Of a stretch of 12,627 nt of DNA, positions 1 to 6,505 are shown in pieces; the stretch's first letter is position 1; each line of letters starts with the position of its first letter. Below the pieces are notes generated by a model. That model was not told where the DNA came from. It saw nothing but the letters and a program-made list of their open reading frames with translations, and searched no databases. Position numbers and translations under genes: made by a program. The stretch lies in contig DASSEX010000042.1 of NCBI GenBank assembly GCA_035695045.1, positions 1 to 12,627 on the forward strand. Direction: 5' to 3'. Source of the DNA: DASSKP01 sp035695045 (GTDB taxonomy: Bacteria > Actinomycetota > Actinomycetes > JAFAQI01).

Positions 1-461
1 TCGCACTCATAGCCGTTGTTCGGGAACGTGCCGTAGGGGTCCGTCTTCTCCTGGCCCGGCGGGTTCTTGTTGTCCGCCTTGCCGACACAACCCGCGCACG
101 GCTTGCCGGTCGCCTTGCCGCCGCCGTTGCCGTTCATCGACGGGCTGCCGTCACGCGTGGAGCAGTAGGTCGCTCCGGTGCACTGGCCGTTGGCGCCGCC
201 GGGGTTCTGGTCGGCGTTCGAGACCGGCTGCGGCTGGCTGGGGTCACCGGCCGTACCGGCGTTGCCCGCACTGTGGTCCGAGCTCGCGGACGAGGAGCTG
301 TGGGCCGTCTGGGCCGCCGTGGCGGCAGCGGCTGCGTGGACGGACGGCGCGGCCATGGCCGTGCCGGTGCCCATCGTCATCCAGGCGACGACAGCGACCG
401 GCAGCAGCGCGGCCGTTCGCAGGCCGGCGCGCGGCGTGCGTGAGCGACGTCGGTCATGCAT
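1..461 (-). CDS. Secreted/surface protein, 5' part (3' end outside window)
   Basis: I translated this frame by hand: 153 codons are open from ATG at 459-461 to the left edge, so the C-terminus is missing. The protein starts MHDRRRSRTPRAGLRTAALL, a basic stretch followed by a hydrophobic core and small-residue sites (AMA-AP near residue 37), which is a Sec-type signal peptide. An Ala/Ser/Thr-rich stretch follows, then a Gly/Asn-rich region with paired cysteines containing GQCTGATYCS, KPCAGCVGKADNKNPPGQ and NNGYEC. From memory this Cys/Gly/Asn block occurs in actinobacterial exported, often wall-anchored, proteins; that is recollection, not a search. Whether an LPXTG anchor or transmembrane end exists cannot be seen. 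The ribosome site GGGGGAGG (minus strand, about 471-478) lies 9 nt before the ATG. A second ATG at 455-457 is in another frame. Function unknown. Confidence 0.82.
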   Translation of the reverse strand, partial: MHDRRRSRTPRAGLRTAALLPVAVVAWMTMGTGTAMAAPSVHAAAAATAAQTAHSSSSASSDHSAGNAGTAGDPSQPQPVSNADQNPGGANGQCTGATYCSTRDGSPSMNGNGGGKATGKPCAGCVGKADNKNPPGQEKTDPYGTFPNNGYEC

Positions 462-484
462 GTGGCGGGACCTCCCCCTTCGTA

Positions 485-656
485 ATCCGGGTCGGTCTCG
501 CCACTCGCTCCCCGGGCGGCCAAGTCGGCGACCGCGGTCCCCTCTCGGGGAGCCACCCAGATCGATGCGTCCCGTCACTGCCGCCCGGTGGGCCCGGGCG
601 GATGACACGCCACGGAGCGCACCCCGTGACTTCGCAGAAAGTACCGAAGAGGTCAC
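485..656 (-). promoter_or_regulatory. Highly structured 5' leader of the surface-protein gene
   Basis: Between the ABC-F stop (764) and the surface-protein start (461) there is no gene, but the minus strand is full of stems. P1 pairs 555-562 with 485-492 (8 bp, one G-U). P2 pairs 546-553 with 507-514 (8 bp, perfect). Inside P2 a hairpin pairs 530-535 with 516-521. A rival small hairpin, 547-551 with 538-542 and a GAGA loop, uses the same strand as P2, so the two exclude each other. Upstream are an 8-bp hairpin (581-588/594-601), a 5-bp one (611-615/624-628) and an interrupted one (626-634/645-656). A possible -10 TACTTT lies at 638-643, without a convincing -35. The ribosome site lies just after P1. 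Pairings are seen; a regulatory role is inferred. It matches no riboswitch consensus I can recall. Confidence 0.45.
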
Positions 657-683
657 TCTCTGCATAGGTGTTGCCCGTCCAAC

Positions 684-701
684 CGGGTGGTGAATCACCC
701 G
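684..701. other. Inverted repeat upstream of the surface-protein leader
   Basis: CGGGTG (684-689) and CACCCG (696-701) form perfect 6-bp arms around 6 nt. It lies between the ABC-F terminator-like hairpin and the possible surface-protein promoter, so it could be an operator or a further hairpin. Nothing links it to a named regulator. Confidence 0.3.
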
Positions 702-726
702 ATCGGCCTAATCAGTTCGAGATCTG

Positions 727-755
727 TGGTGCCGTCCCTGCTAGGTACGGCACCG
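727..755 (-). terminator. Hairpin after the ABC-F gene, likely terminator
   Basis: GGTGCCGT (728-735) pairs perfectly with ACGGCACC (747-754). Two more inner C-G pairs are possible past a one-base bulge, and there is a closing G-U at 727/755. In transcript orientation the stem begins about 9 nt after the TGA of the ABC-F gene. No U-run follows, as is usual for proposed terminators in high-GC actinobacteria, so termination is inferred from position and stem quality. Confidence 0.5.
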
Positions 756-763
756 GACGTCGA

Positions 764-2443
764 TCAGCTTCTGCTCACTCTTGCCTCGTCCCACACCGGC
801 TCCGCGGATTCCACCACCGAGCCGTCGGAACGGAAGACGAGAAACCGGTCGAACGACCGCGCGAACCATCGGTCGTGCGTGACCGCGACAACGGTGCCGG
901 CGAACGCGGACAGACCGTCTTCGAGGGCCTCCGCGCTGACCACGTCGAGGTTGTCGGTCGGCTCGTCCAGGAGCAGCATCGTGGCGCCGGACAGCTCGAG
1001 CAGCAAGATCTGCAGCCGAGCCTGCTGACCGCCGGACAGCGTCTCGAACGGCTGCTCTCCGGCTCGGGCCAGCTCGTACCGATCGAGCGCGCGCGCCGCT
1101 TGCTCGCGTCCCATCCCGGCGCGATGCGCATCGCCCTTCCAGAGGATGTCGAGAAGGGTCCGCCCGATCAGTTCGGGGTGCTCGTGCGTCTGCGCGAACC
1201 AGCCGGGCCGAACCCGGGCGCCCAGCCGGGCCACCCCGGTGTGCACGACCGGCGCGATGCTGAGCTCCCCGACGGGCTCGTGCTCCGGCGATGGGTCGCT
1301 TCCACCCGCGGCAAGCAGTCGCAGGAAGTGACTCTTGCCGGACCCGTTCGCGCCGAGAACCGCGACGCGGTCGCCGTACCAGATCTCGAGGTCGAAGGGC
1401 TGCATGAGCCCTGTCAGCTCCAGCTGCTCGCAGACCACGGCGCGCTTGCCCGTCCGCGCCCCGTGGAGCCGCATCCGGACGTCCTGCTGCTGCGGCACCT
1501 CCTGCGGGGGTCCGGCTGCCTCGAACTTGGCGAGCCGGGTGACGGCTGCCTGGTACCGGCTGGCCATCCCGTCGTTGTAGGCCGCCTTCTGCCGCAACGT
1601 CGTCACCAGCGTCTTCAGCTTCTGGTGCTCCTCGTCCCACCGACGGCGCAGCTCCTCGAGCCGGGAGAAACGCTCCGTCCGAGCGACGTGGTAACCCTCG
1701 AAACCGCCGCCGTGCATCCACACGGTGTTGCCGGCGGCACCCAGCTCGACGGTCACCACGTGGGTCGCCGTGCGCGCGAGCAGCTCCCGGTCGTGCGAGA
1801 CGTAGAGGATCGTCTTGGCGCTCTCGGCGATCCGCTCCTCGAGCCACCGCTTGGCGGGGACGTCCAGGTAGTTGTCCGGCTCGTCCAACAGCAGGACCTC
1901 GTCGGGGCCGCGCAGCAAGGCCTCGAGAACGAGCCGCTTCTGCTCACCGCCGGACAGCGTGCGCACCTCGCGCCACCGCGCCTTGTCGAACGGCAGTCCC
2001 AGCGCCTGCGTCGTGCAGACGTCCCAGGTGACCTCGGCGTCGTACCCACCTGCGTCCGCCCAGTCGGCGAGCGCGTGGGCGTAGCGCAGCTGGGTGCGCT
2101 CGTCGTCGGCCTCCATCATGGCCAGCTCCGCCGCCTCCAGCGCGGCGGCCGCGTCGCGCAACGCGGGCGGGGCGACCGACACGAGCAGGTCCCGCACCGA
2201 GGAGTCGTCGCGTACGGAGCCGACGAACTGGCGCATGACGCCGAGACCGCCGCTGCGGACCACGGTGCCGCCGCTCGGTGCGAGGTCACCGGTGACGATC
2301 TTCAGCAGCGTGGTCTTGCCGGCTCCGTTGGCTCCGACCAGCGCCGCCTTGGCCCCTTCGCCGACGCGGAAGGACACCTCGTCCAGAAGCGGGCGCCCGT
2401 CCGGGAGGTGGAAGCTCACCTTCTGAACGTCGACGTGCCCCAC
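764..2443 (-). CDS. ABC-F family ATPase (duplicated ATP-binding cassette, no membrane domain)
   Basis: The protein has 559 residues with two ATP-binding cassettes and no membrane segment, the ABC-F layout. Cassette 1: Walker A GANGAGKTT (37-45), signature LSGGEQKR (163-170), Walker B LLLDEP (184-189), switch His217. Cassette 2: Walker A GANGSGKS (364-371), signature LSGGQQAR (469-476), Walker B LLLDEP (490-495), switch His523. A charged helical linker (about 255-310, RLEELRRRWDEEHQKLKTL) sits between them, as in the P-site tRNA interaction arm of the family. ABC-F proteins act on the ribosome, either in translation or in protection from ribosome-targeting antibiotics; which applies here cannot be told. 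The start is GTG at 2441-2443, giving the typical opening (V/M)GHVDV; AGGAG lies 10 nt upstream. It is followed by a hairpin (727-755) and diverges from the HNH gene. Confidence 0.9.
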   Translation of the reverse strand: MGHVDVQKVSFHLPDGRPLLDEVSFRVGEGAKAALVGANGAGKTTLLKIVTGDLAPSGGTVVRSGGLGVMRQFVGSVRDDSSVRDLLVSVAPPALRDAAAALEAAELAMMEADDERTQLRYAHALADWADAGGYDAEVTWDVCTTQALGLPFDKARWREVRTLSGGEQKRLVLEALLRGPDEVLLLDEPDNYLDVPAKRWLEERIAESAKTILYVSHDRELLARTATHVVTVELGAAGNTVWMHGGGFEGYHVARTERFSRLEELRRRWDEEHQKLKTLVTTLRQKAAYNDGMASRYQAAVTRLAKFEAAGPPQEVPQQQDVRMRLHGARTGKRAVVCEQLELTGLMQPFDLEIWYGDRVAVLGANGSGKSHFLRLLAAGGSDPSPEHEPVGELSIAPVVHTGVARLGARVRPGWFAQTHEHPELIGRTLLDILWKGDAHRAGMGREQAARALDRYELARAGEQPFETLSGGQQARLQILLLELSGATMLLLDEPTDNLDVVSAEALEDGLSAFAGTVVAVTHDRWFARSFDRFLVFRSDGSVVESAEPVWDEARVSRS

Positions 2444-2445
2444 GG

Positions 2446-2460
2446 CATCCAGTCTCCTGG
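2446..2460 (-). promoter_or_regulatory. ABC-F translation start region: ribosome site in a hairpin plus out-of-frame ATG
   Basis: On the minus strand CCAG GAGA CTGG (2449-2460) is a perfect 4-bp stem with a GAGA loop, and the only good ribosome site, AGGAG (2454-2458), lies within it. Five nt downstream is an ATG (2446-2448) in a different frame from the gene. It opens a 10-codon ORF (MPWGTSTFRR, ending at TGA 2416-2418) that overlaps the ABC-F start. The real in-frame GTG is 10 nt from the ribosome site. The arrangement is seen; that it tunes ABC-F translation is inference. Confidence 0.35.
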
Positions 2461-2547
2461 TCGTACGCCGTCCAGTCAGCCGGTTATCGACGCGACGGGC
2501 CCCGTCCACACGGCGGCAGTGCGTCAGTCCGATGCACACCGGGTGAA

Positions 2548-2581
2548 CCGACCCGAAAATGTCGGACGCGCTCGTTAGTAT
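2548..2581 (+). promoter_or_regulatory. Candidate near-leaderless promoter of the HNH gene with inverted repeat
   Basis: TAGTAT at 2576-2581 fits the actinobacterial -10 pattern TANNNT and lies only 9 nt before the ATG at 2591. There is no Shine-Dalgarno-like sequence upstream of that ATG, so the mRNA may be leaderless or nearly so, which is common in actinobacteria. The -35 is poor. An inverted repeat CCGAC-N8-GTCGG (2548-2552/2561-2565) covers the -35 position and could be an operator. Confidence 0.4.
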
Positions 2582-2590
2582 TTCGAACTG

Positions 2591-4353
2591 ATGTTCGATC
2601 CGATTCCCTTCGATGCGGCTGACGATGCGTACTACGCCCGTCAGGCGGCGCAGCTCGACCTGATCGACGAGCAGGATGTCCTGGGCTGGGAGCCGCAGGT
2701 GCCGCCCGCCCCGGACGATGCCGAGCTGTGCGCGGACGCCGCCGACCACCGCCGGCCGGTGGCGCCTGCATTGCTGTCGCGACTGGACGTCGTCGACATC
2801 GACACCCTCGACGGCGCAGCCGCCGTCGATGCGGCCGCGGCGTGGGACCGCGTGGCAAACCGAGCAGCGGCCCGTCGGGTGCAGACGATCGCCAGAGCGG
2901 CGCTGCACCATGTCGGGACCGAGCGGATCGACCCGATCCGGCTGGCGGCGGCGGAGCTCGGCGCGGTGCTGCGCCTGGGGTCGGGGTCGATCGACGCCGA
3001 GATCGACGTCGCCTTGGCGCTGACGACGCGGCTGCAGCGCACCCTGGCGTTGATGGAGGCCGGCGACGTCTCCTACGGCAAGGGAAAGTGTTGGCGGACG
3101 AGACCGCCGACTTGTTCGACGAACAGGCCCGGGCCGTCGAGGCTCTCGTCATCGGCCAAGCGGGCGAGCGGACCTGGGCGCAGCACGCCGCAGCCGTTCG
3201 CCGGGCAGTGGTGCGGGTCGATCCGCAGGCGCCCGAGCGTCGACGTAAGAACGCCGATCGGGCCAGCCGGCTGATCCGTCGCTACGGCAACGACGGGCTG
3301 GCCGACCTGGTTGTGACGTTACCGACCGCGCTGGTCGACGCGGCTTACACCGCTGCGGACGCGTGGGCGCGCGCCCGCAAGGTCAGCGGTGACGACCGGA
3401 CTCTCGACGTGCTGCGTGCCGAGGCGTTCAGTCGCTGGGCGACGTCCTATCTCACCCACGGCGATCCCACCGCCTGCGATCGTCTCTGCGATCCCGCTCC
3501 CGATCCCGATCCCGAACCCGTCGGTCCTGTCGTTCCAGACGGTGTCGACCCGGACACCGGCGAGTTCATCCACCCGCCGGCAGCGCGAAGGACTCCCACG
3601 CGACACGGTCGGCCACTGAGAGTCGGACTGATCTGGGACCTGCCTGGCTTGCTGGGTCTGACCGACAGCCCCGGCGAGCTTCTCGACTCGGCAGAAGTGA
3701 TCAGTGCTGCCGACATGCGTGCTCTGCTCGCCTCCGGCGTCCGACTGCGCCGCCTGCTCGTCGACCCCGACAGCGGCGAGCTCGTCGACCTCACTCCCGG
3801 CAGCTGGCTGCTCTCACCCGCTGACGCCGCCCAGCTCGCCAACGACCCGCAGGCCGGCGCCGCGCCGGCGCCGGCCTCGTCGCCCGCGCACGGTCAACCG
3901 ATGTGGGTCGGGATCGTCGTCGACACCACCACCTGGTCAGCCTGGCGGGACAAGACCCTCACCGGCCCCTTGGCCACCGCGCTCGCTCTCGCGCCTCGCG
4001 CCGTGCGCGAGCTGATGGAGGCGCCCCGCACCGACAGCTCACTCGACGACCGGCCGGGCGCAGAAGCCGCCTCGGCCGACCTCGCGGAGTTCGTCGCGGT
4101 GCGCGACCGCCACACCACCAACCCCACTGCCGCGCCGACGGCCGCAAGCGCCGGTGACCTCGACCATGCCACCCCTCGTTCCGCCGGCGGACTCACCGTC
4201 CGCGCCAACCTGCACAGCCCGACCCGGCGCTGGCACCTGCTGCGCACGCTGGGCGGCTGGCTGCTGAAGCGGCGGTCCGACGGCGGCTACACCTGGATCA
4301 GCCCGCAGGGACGCAGCTACGTCACGGGACCGCACAACTACCTCGGCCCGTGA
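2591..4353 (+). pseudogene. DUF222 / HNH endonuclease-like (13E12 repeat family) gene interrupted by a -1 frameshift
   Basis: Two overlapping plus-strand frames make one protein. The first (2591 onward, MFDPIPFDAADDAYYARQ) carries the DUF222 N-terminal part up to GDVSYGKGK, then goes out of frame and stops at 3274. The second continues from about 3085 with KVLADETADLFDEQARAVEA and runs to TGA at 4351-4353. Joined at 3082-3088 they give 587 residues with no residue missing against the family pattern SYGKARVLADET. The middle has an Asp-Pro linker (DPAPDPDPEPVGP) and the C-terminus holds an HNH-like block: DLDH (codons 4156-4167), GGLTVRANL, then TRRWHLL. The two CxxC-type cysteines common before DLDH are absent. 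Members are mobile-associated repeats in mycobacteria and other actinobacteria; activity is largely uncharacterised. The gene may be broken, a sequencing artefact, or a programmed frameshift. No Shine-Dalgarno precedes the start. Confidence 0.82.
3082..3110 (+). other. Slippery heptamer GGGAAAG at the HNH gene frame junction, with downstream stem
   Basis: Codons in the first frame read GGA AAG (3083-3088), preceded by G at 3082, so the sequence is G GGA AAG, the X XXY YYZ form. A -1 slip leads exactly into the second frame (GTG at 3088). The same heptamer is the known slippage site of the phage lambda G/GT tail genes. A stem 3091-3097/3104-3110 (7 bp with one G-U, 6-nt loop) starts only 2 nt after it, closer than is usual. 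A GGAGG at 3055-3059 lies 22 nt upstream, farther than in dnaX-type sites. A lost G from a GGGG run explains the junction just as simply. Confidence 0.4.
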
Positions 4354-4368
4354 GCGCTAGCTCGAGCT

Positions 4369-4392
4369 GTCACCAATGCCCCGGGCGGTGAC
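4369..4392. terminator. Two-sided hairpin between convergent genes
   Basis: GTCACC (4369-4374) and GGTGAC (4387-4392) are perfect 6-bp arms around 12 nt that contain a GC-rich partly self-complementary core. It lies in the 98 bp between the HNH stop (4353) and the stop of the small membrane protein gene on the other strand (4452), where a bidirectional terminator is expected. A 10-bp palindrome AGCTCGAGCT (4359-4368) abuts it. There is no U-run, so termination is inferred. Confidence 0.4.
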
Positions 4393-4451
4393 GAGGTGCA
4401 GGTCGCCGGTGCGTCCCAGCACTGGAGGCCAACGGCGAGCCGTGGTCAGAC

Positions 4452-4694
4452 CTAAGCGGCGTCCGCCGTCACGACCGCGTCGCCGGCAAAGGCCGCGGGG
4501 AGAAACGCGCGATCGAACTCCGAGCCCAACGGCTGCCAGTCGGCCGAGTGGGTCGGACCGATCGGGGTCGGGGGGACGGCGCTCACGCCACCATGCCCGC
4601 GACCGTGACCGCCACGCGCAGCCAGCCAGTGACCGAGAAGGAGACCTATGCCGACCAGGGTGAGGTAGACGCCCGAAATGCCGAGCCAGAACAT
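4452..4694 (-). CDS. Small single-pass membrane protein, unknown function
   Basis: The protein has 80 residues. An N-terminal membrane segment (FWLGISGVYLTLVGIGLLLG, residues 2-21) is followed by HWLAARGGHGRGHGG, a His/Gly-rich linker, and a soluble tail with PIGPTHSADWQPLGSEFDRA and FLPAAFAGD. The positive residues after the helix suggest the tail is cytoplasmic. Two ATGs stand in tandem (4697 and 4694). The second is chosen because AGGGGG lies 5 nt before it, against 2 nt for the first; the alternative adds one Met. The reading frame extends upstream to a TTG at 4745, but the residues there are not membrane-like. It lies about 125 nt after truA on the same strand and converges on the HNH gene. 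The motif-rich tail argues for a real conserved gene rather than chance. I do not recognise a characterised function. Confidence 0.65.
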   Translation of the reverse strand: MFWLGISGVYLTLVGIGLLLGHWLAARGGHGRGHGGVSAVPPTPIGPTHSADWQPLGSEFDRAFLPAAFAGDAVVTADAA

Positions 4695-4752
4695 CATGTC
4701 CCCCTGATTCACCGTGCCGACCAGTTCTCTCTGGATCGGAGGCAACTGTCTG

Positions 4753-4764
4753 GTCCTTTAGGAC
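4753..4764. promoter_or_regulatory. Short inverted repeat between truA and the small membrane gene
   Basis: GTCCT-TT-AGGAC is a 12-bp inverted repeat (4753-4757/4760-4764), extendable by one wobble and one A-T pair. It sits 56 nt upstream of the ATG at 4694 and 58 nt after the truA stop. It could be an operator for the small gene or a weak stem after truA. The half-sites run opposite to the GGGAC/GTCCC of a DosR box, so I do not assign a regulator. Confidence 0.3.
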
Positions 4765-4822
4765 TAGTCACTGGCGGAGAGCGGCGCCCGACGCAGCCCG
4801 AGGTCCGAGCGTGCCGGCGTGC

Positions 4823-5617
4823 TCAGCCGAGAGGAGCGCGACGCGTCCTCGCTGTCCGCACCCGTTCGGCGAGTTCGTCGGCTGAGGGGTAGTCGACGCC
4901 GACGAGGGTCAGCCCGTGCGCAGGCGCGACGGTGACGCCGCTGTCGCGGACGCCGGCTAGAAGCACCTGACGCGGCCAGTACGGCTGGCGGCGGCCCTCG
5001 CCCACCGCGAGGAGCGCGCCGACCATCGCACGGACCTGGTTGTGACAGAAGGCATCTGCCTCGGCCACGACCGTGACGAGGGACGCTTCCCGCTGCACGA
5101 CCAGAAGGCGCAGCGTGCGCACCGTGGTCGCGCCGGGCCGCGGTTTCGCGAAGGCGGCGAAGTCGTGCTCGCCCACCAGGCCGTCGGCGGCCTCCTGCAT
5201 CACTGCGGCGTCGAGCGGCCGAGGCCACGCCAGCGTGTCCCGGCGCCGTAGCGGGTCGGGCGGCGCGTCCGTCACGCGGTAGCGGTATCGACGACCGACC
5301 GCGGCGAACCTGGCATCGAACCCCTCCGGGGCCACCGTGACCGACCTGACGACGACGTCATCGGGAAGCACCCCGGACATCCGTCGCAACAGCTGCTCCG
5401 GATCGACGTCCGGGTCGACGTCCACATGCGCGACCTGAGCGGTCGCGTGCACGCCGGCGTCGGTACGACCGGCGACCGTGAGCTTCAGCGGCGCGGCCGG
5501 CCGCAGTACGACGGCGAGCGCGTCCGCGAGCGTTCCCTCGACCGTACGACGGCCGGGTTGCGCCGCCCAGCCGGAGAAGTCCGTGCCGTCGTACGCAATG
5601 TCCAGGCGGAGACGCAC
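4823..5617 (-). CDS. truA: tRNA pseudouridine(38-40) synthase TruA
   Basis: TruA converts uridines 38-40 of the tRNA anticodon arm to pseudouridine in the cytosol. With the GTG start at 5615-5617 the protein has 264 residues, a usual length, and begins VRLRLDIAYDGTDFSGWAAQ. The catalytic aspartate is in AGRTDAGVHA (Asp53). Other family features are RYRYRVTD, HDFAAFAKP and the C-terminal FCHNQVRAMVGALLAVGEGR. The frame stays open upstream to an ATG at 5740, but that would overlap rplQ and add a Pro/Arg-rich, non-family stretch. A TTG at 5663-5665, 4 nt after the rplQ stop, is another option. No start has a good ribosome site, so the start is uncertain and translation may be coupled to rplQ. 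It is the last gene of the infA-to-truA unit, a place truA often takes in actinobacteria. Confidence 0.92.
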   Translation of the reverse strand: MRLRLDIAYDGTDFSGWAAQPGRRTVEGTLADALAVVLRPAAPLKLTVAGRTDAGVHATAQVAHVDVDPDVDPEQLLRRMSGVLPDDVVVRSVTVAPEGFDARFAAVGRRYRYRVTDAPPDPLRRRDTLAWPRPLDAAVMQEAADGLVGEHDFAAFAKPRPGATTVRTLRLLVVQREASLVTVVAEADAFCHNQVRAMVGALLAVGEGRRQPYWPRQVLLAGVRDSGVTVAPAHGLTLVGVDYPSADELAERVRTARTRRAPLG

Positions 5618-5669
5618 GGACCCGCTGCCCGACGTCGGGTCAGCGGGTCCGGTTGCGTTGCGCAACGGA

Positions 5670-6470
5670 TCAGGGTGTGTCGGTGTCGCCTTCGGCCTGT
5701 GACTCCTCGCCCGCCGCCGCGGTCTGCTCGGAGGTCGCACCCTCCGCCGGCTGGTCGCCGGCTTCGGCGGCCGGCTCGTCCGCGCTGTCGGTCACGACCT
5801 CGGTGTCGCCGCCCTCGGTGGGCACGGCGACCTGCTCGGCCGACGCGCTCGCGGTGTCGGCACCGTCCGCAGCGTCCGCAGCGTCCGCAACCGGAGCCTC
5901 GTCCGTGGACGTTGCCTCGTCCGTGGAGGTTGCCTCGTCCGTCGGCGCTGACTCGTCGGCCGCAGCCGCCTCGTCGGCAACCGCAGCCGCCGTCGGAGAC
6001 TCCGACGCGAGCTCGGCGGCGGCTTCGGCGGTCGCGCCGGTGGGCCGGCGACGACGGGCGAAGCGCGAACCGCGAGCCTGCTCGGCTTCACCGACGGCTT
6101 CCTGCGCGAGCGTCCGGCTCTCGACCAGCTCGATGACGGCCATCGGCGCGTTGTCGCCCTTCCGCGGACCGATCTTCGTGATCCGCGTGTAGCCGCCCGC
6201 CCGCTCCGTGAACCGCGGACCGATCTCGGCGAACAGCGTGTGCACGACCTCCTTGTCGCGCACCACCGAGAGCACCCGGCGGCGCGCGTGCAGGTCGCCG
6301 CGCTTCGCGAAGGTGATCAGCCGCTCGGCCAACGGACGGAGCCGCTTCGCCTTCGCCTCGGTCGTGGTGATCCGGCCGTGCTCGAACAGCGCCGTGGCCA
6401 GGTTGGCCAGCAGCAGCCGCTCGTGGGCCGGTCCACCACCGAGCCGCGGGCCCTTAGTAGGCGTAGGCAT
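5670..6470 (-). CDS. rplQ: 50S ribosomal protein L17 with a long acidic C-terminal tail
   Basis: L17 is a large-subunit protein near the polypeptide exit side. The start ATG (6468-6470) gives the family opening MPTPTKGPRLGGGPAHERLL; GGGAG lies 5 nt upstream. The conserved domain covers about residues 1-120 (TKIGPRKGDNAPMAVIELVE at 98-117), and a basic patch RFARRRRP (136-143) follows. Residues 143-266 are Ala/Glu/Asp/Thr-rich: 33 acidic residues and no Lys or Arg by my count. This tail is encoded partly by small tandem DNA repeats (5863-5949). At 266 residues it is far longer than the roughly 120 of E. coli L17, and longer than the 160-180 I recall for other actinobacteria. It lies 35 nt after rpoA and about 52 nt before truA. 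Confidence 0.95.
   Translation of the reverse strand: MPTPTKGPRLGGGPAHERLLLANLATALFEHGRITTTEAKAKRLRPLAERLITFAKRGDLHARRRVLSVVRDKEVVHTLFAEIGPRFTERAGGYTRITKIGPRKGDNAPMAVIELVESRTLAQEAVGEAEQARGSRFARRRRPTGATAEAAAELASESPTAAAVADEAAAADESAPTDEATSTDEATSTDEAPVADAADAADGADTASASAEQVAVPTEGGDTEVVTDSADEPAAEAGDQPAEGATSEQTAAAGEESQAEGDTDTP
5863..5949 (-). repeat. In-frame short tandem repeats in the L17 tail
   Basis: Three 9-bp units (GCGTCCGCA-like, 5863-5889) encode Asp-Ala-Ala steps. Three 18-bp units starting GCCTCGTCCGT (5896-5913, 5914-5931, 5932-5949) encode TSTDEA-type hexapeptides. Units 1 and 2 of the 18-mer differ at one base; unit 3 has diverged at its end. All lengths are multiples of three, so copy-number change would keep the frame. 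Confidence 0.75.
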
Positions 6471-6505
6471 GTCGTCTCCCGTTCAGCGAGCCTGGGTGGC
6501 TCGGA

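Noticed and set aside
178..693. 171-codon plus-strand open frame at the left edge
   Set aside because: It overlaps the signal-peptide gene on the minus strand and its structured leader; composition is Arg/Pro-rich and no family features are visible.
485..701. ydaO (c-di-AMP) riboswitch, common before actinobacterial wall genes
   Set aside because: The conserved GGGGAACC, GGGGUGAAUC and CCGAA-CCGUCAGCUAAC blocks are not found in order on either strand; the GGTGAATC near 690 is isolated.
668..2578. 636-codon plus-strand open frame opposite the ABC-F gene
   Set aside because: It mirrors the ABC-F coding strand, which has complete Walker and signature motifs; the plus product has none and is a GC-rich antisense artefact.
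4721..4735. CCAG...CTGG dyad upstream of the small membrane gene
   Set aside because: Only 4-bp arms with imperfect flanks, as expected by chance.
4698..4745. Longer start (TTG at 4743-4745) for the small membrane protein
   Set aside because: The added residues are not membrane- or signal-like, and the good ribosome site is internal, right before ATG 4694.
4753..4764. DosR (hypoxia) box
   Set aside because: The arms read GTCCT...AGGAC, the reverse orientation of the GGGAC...GTCCC half-sites.
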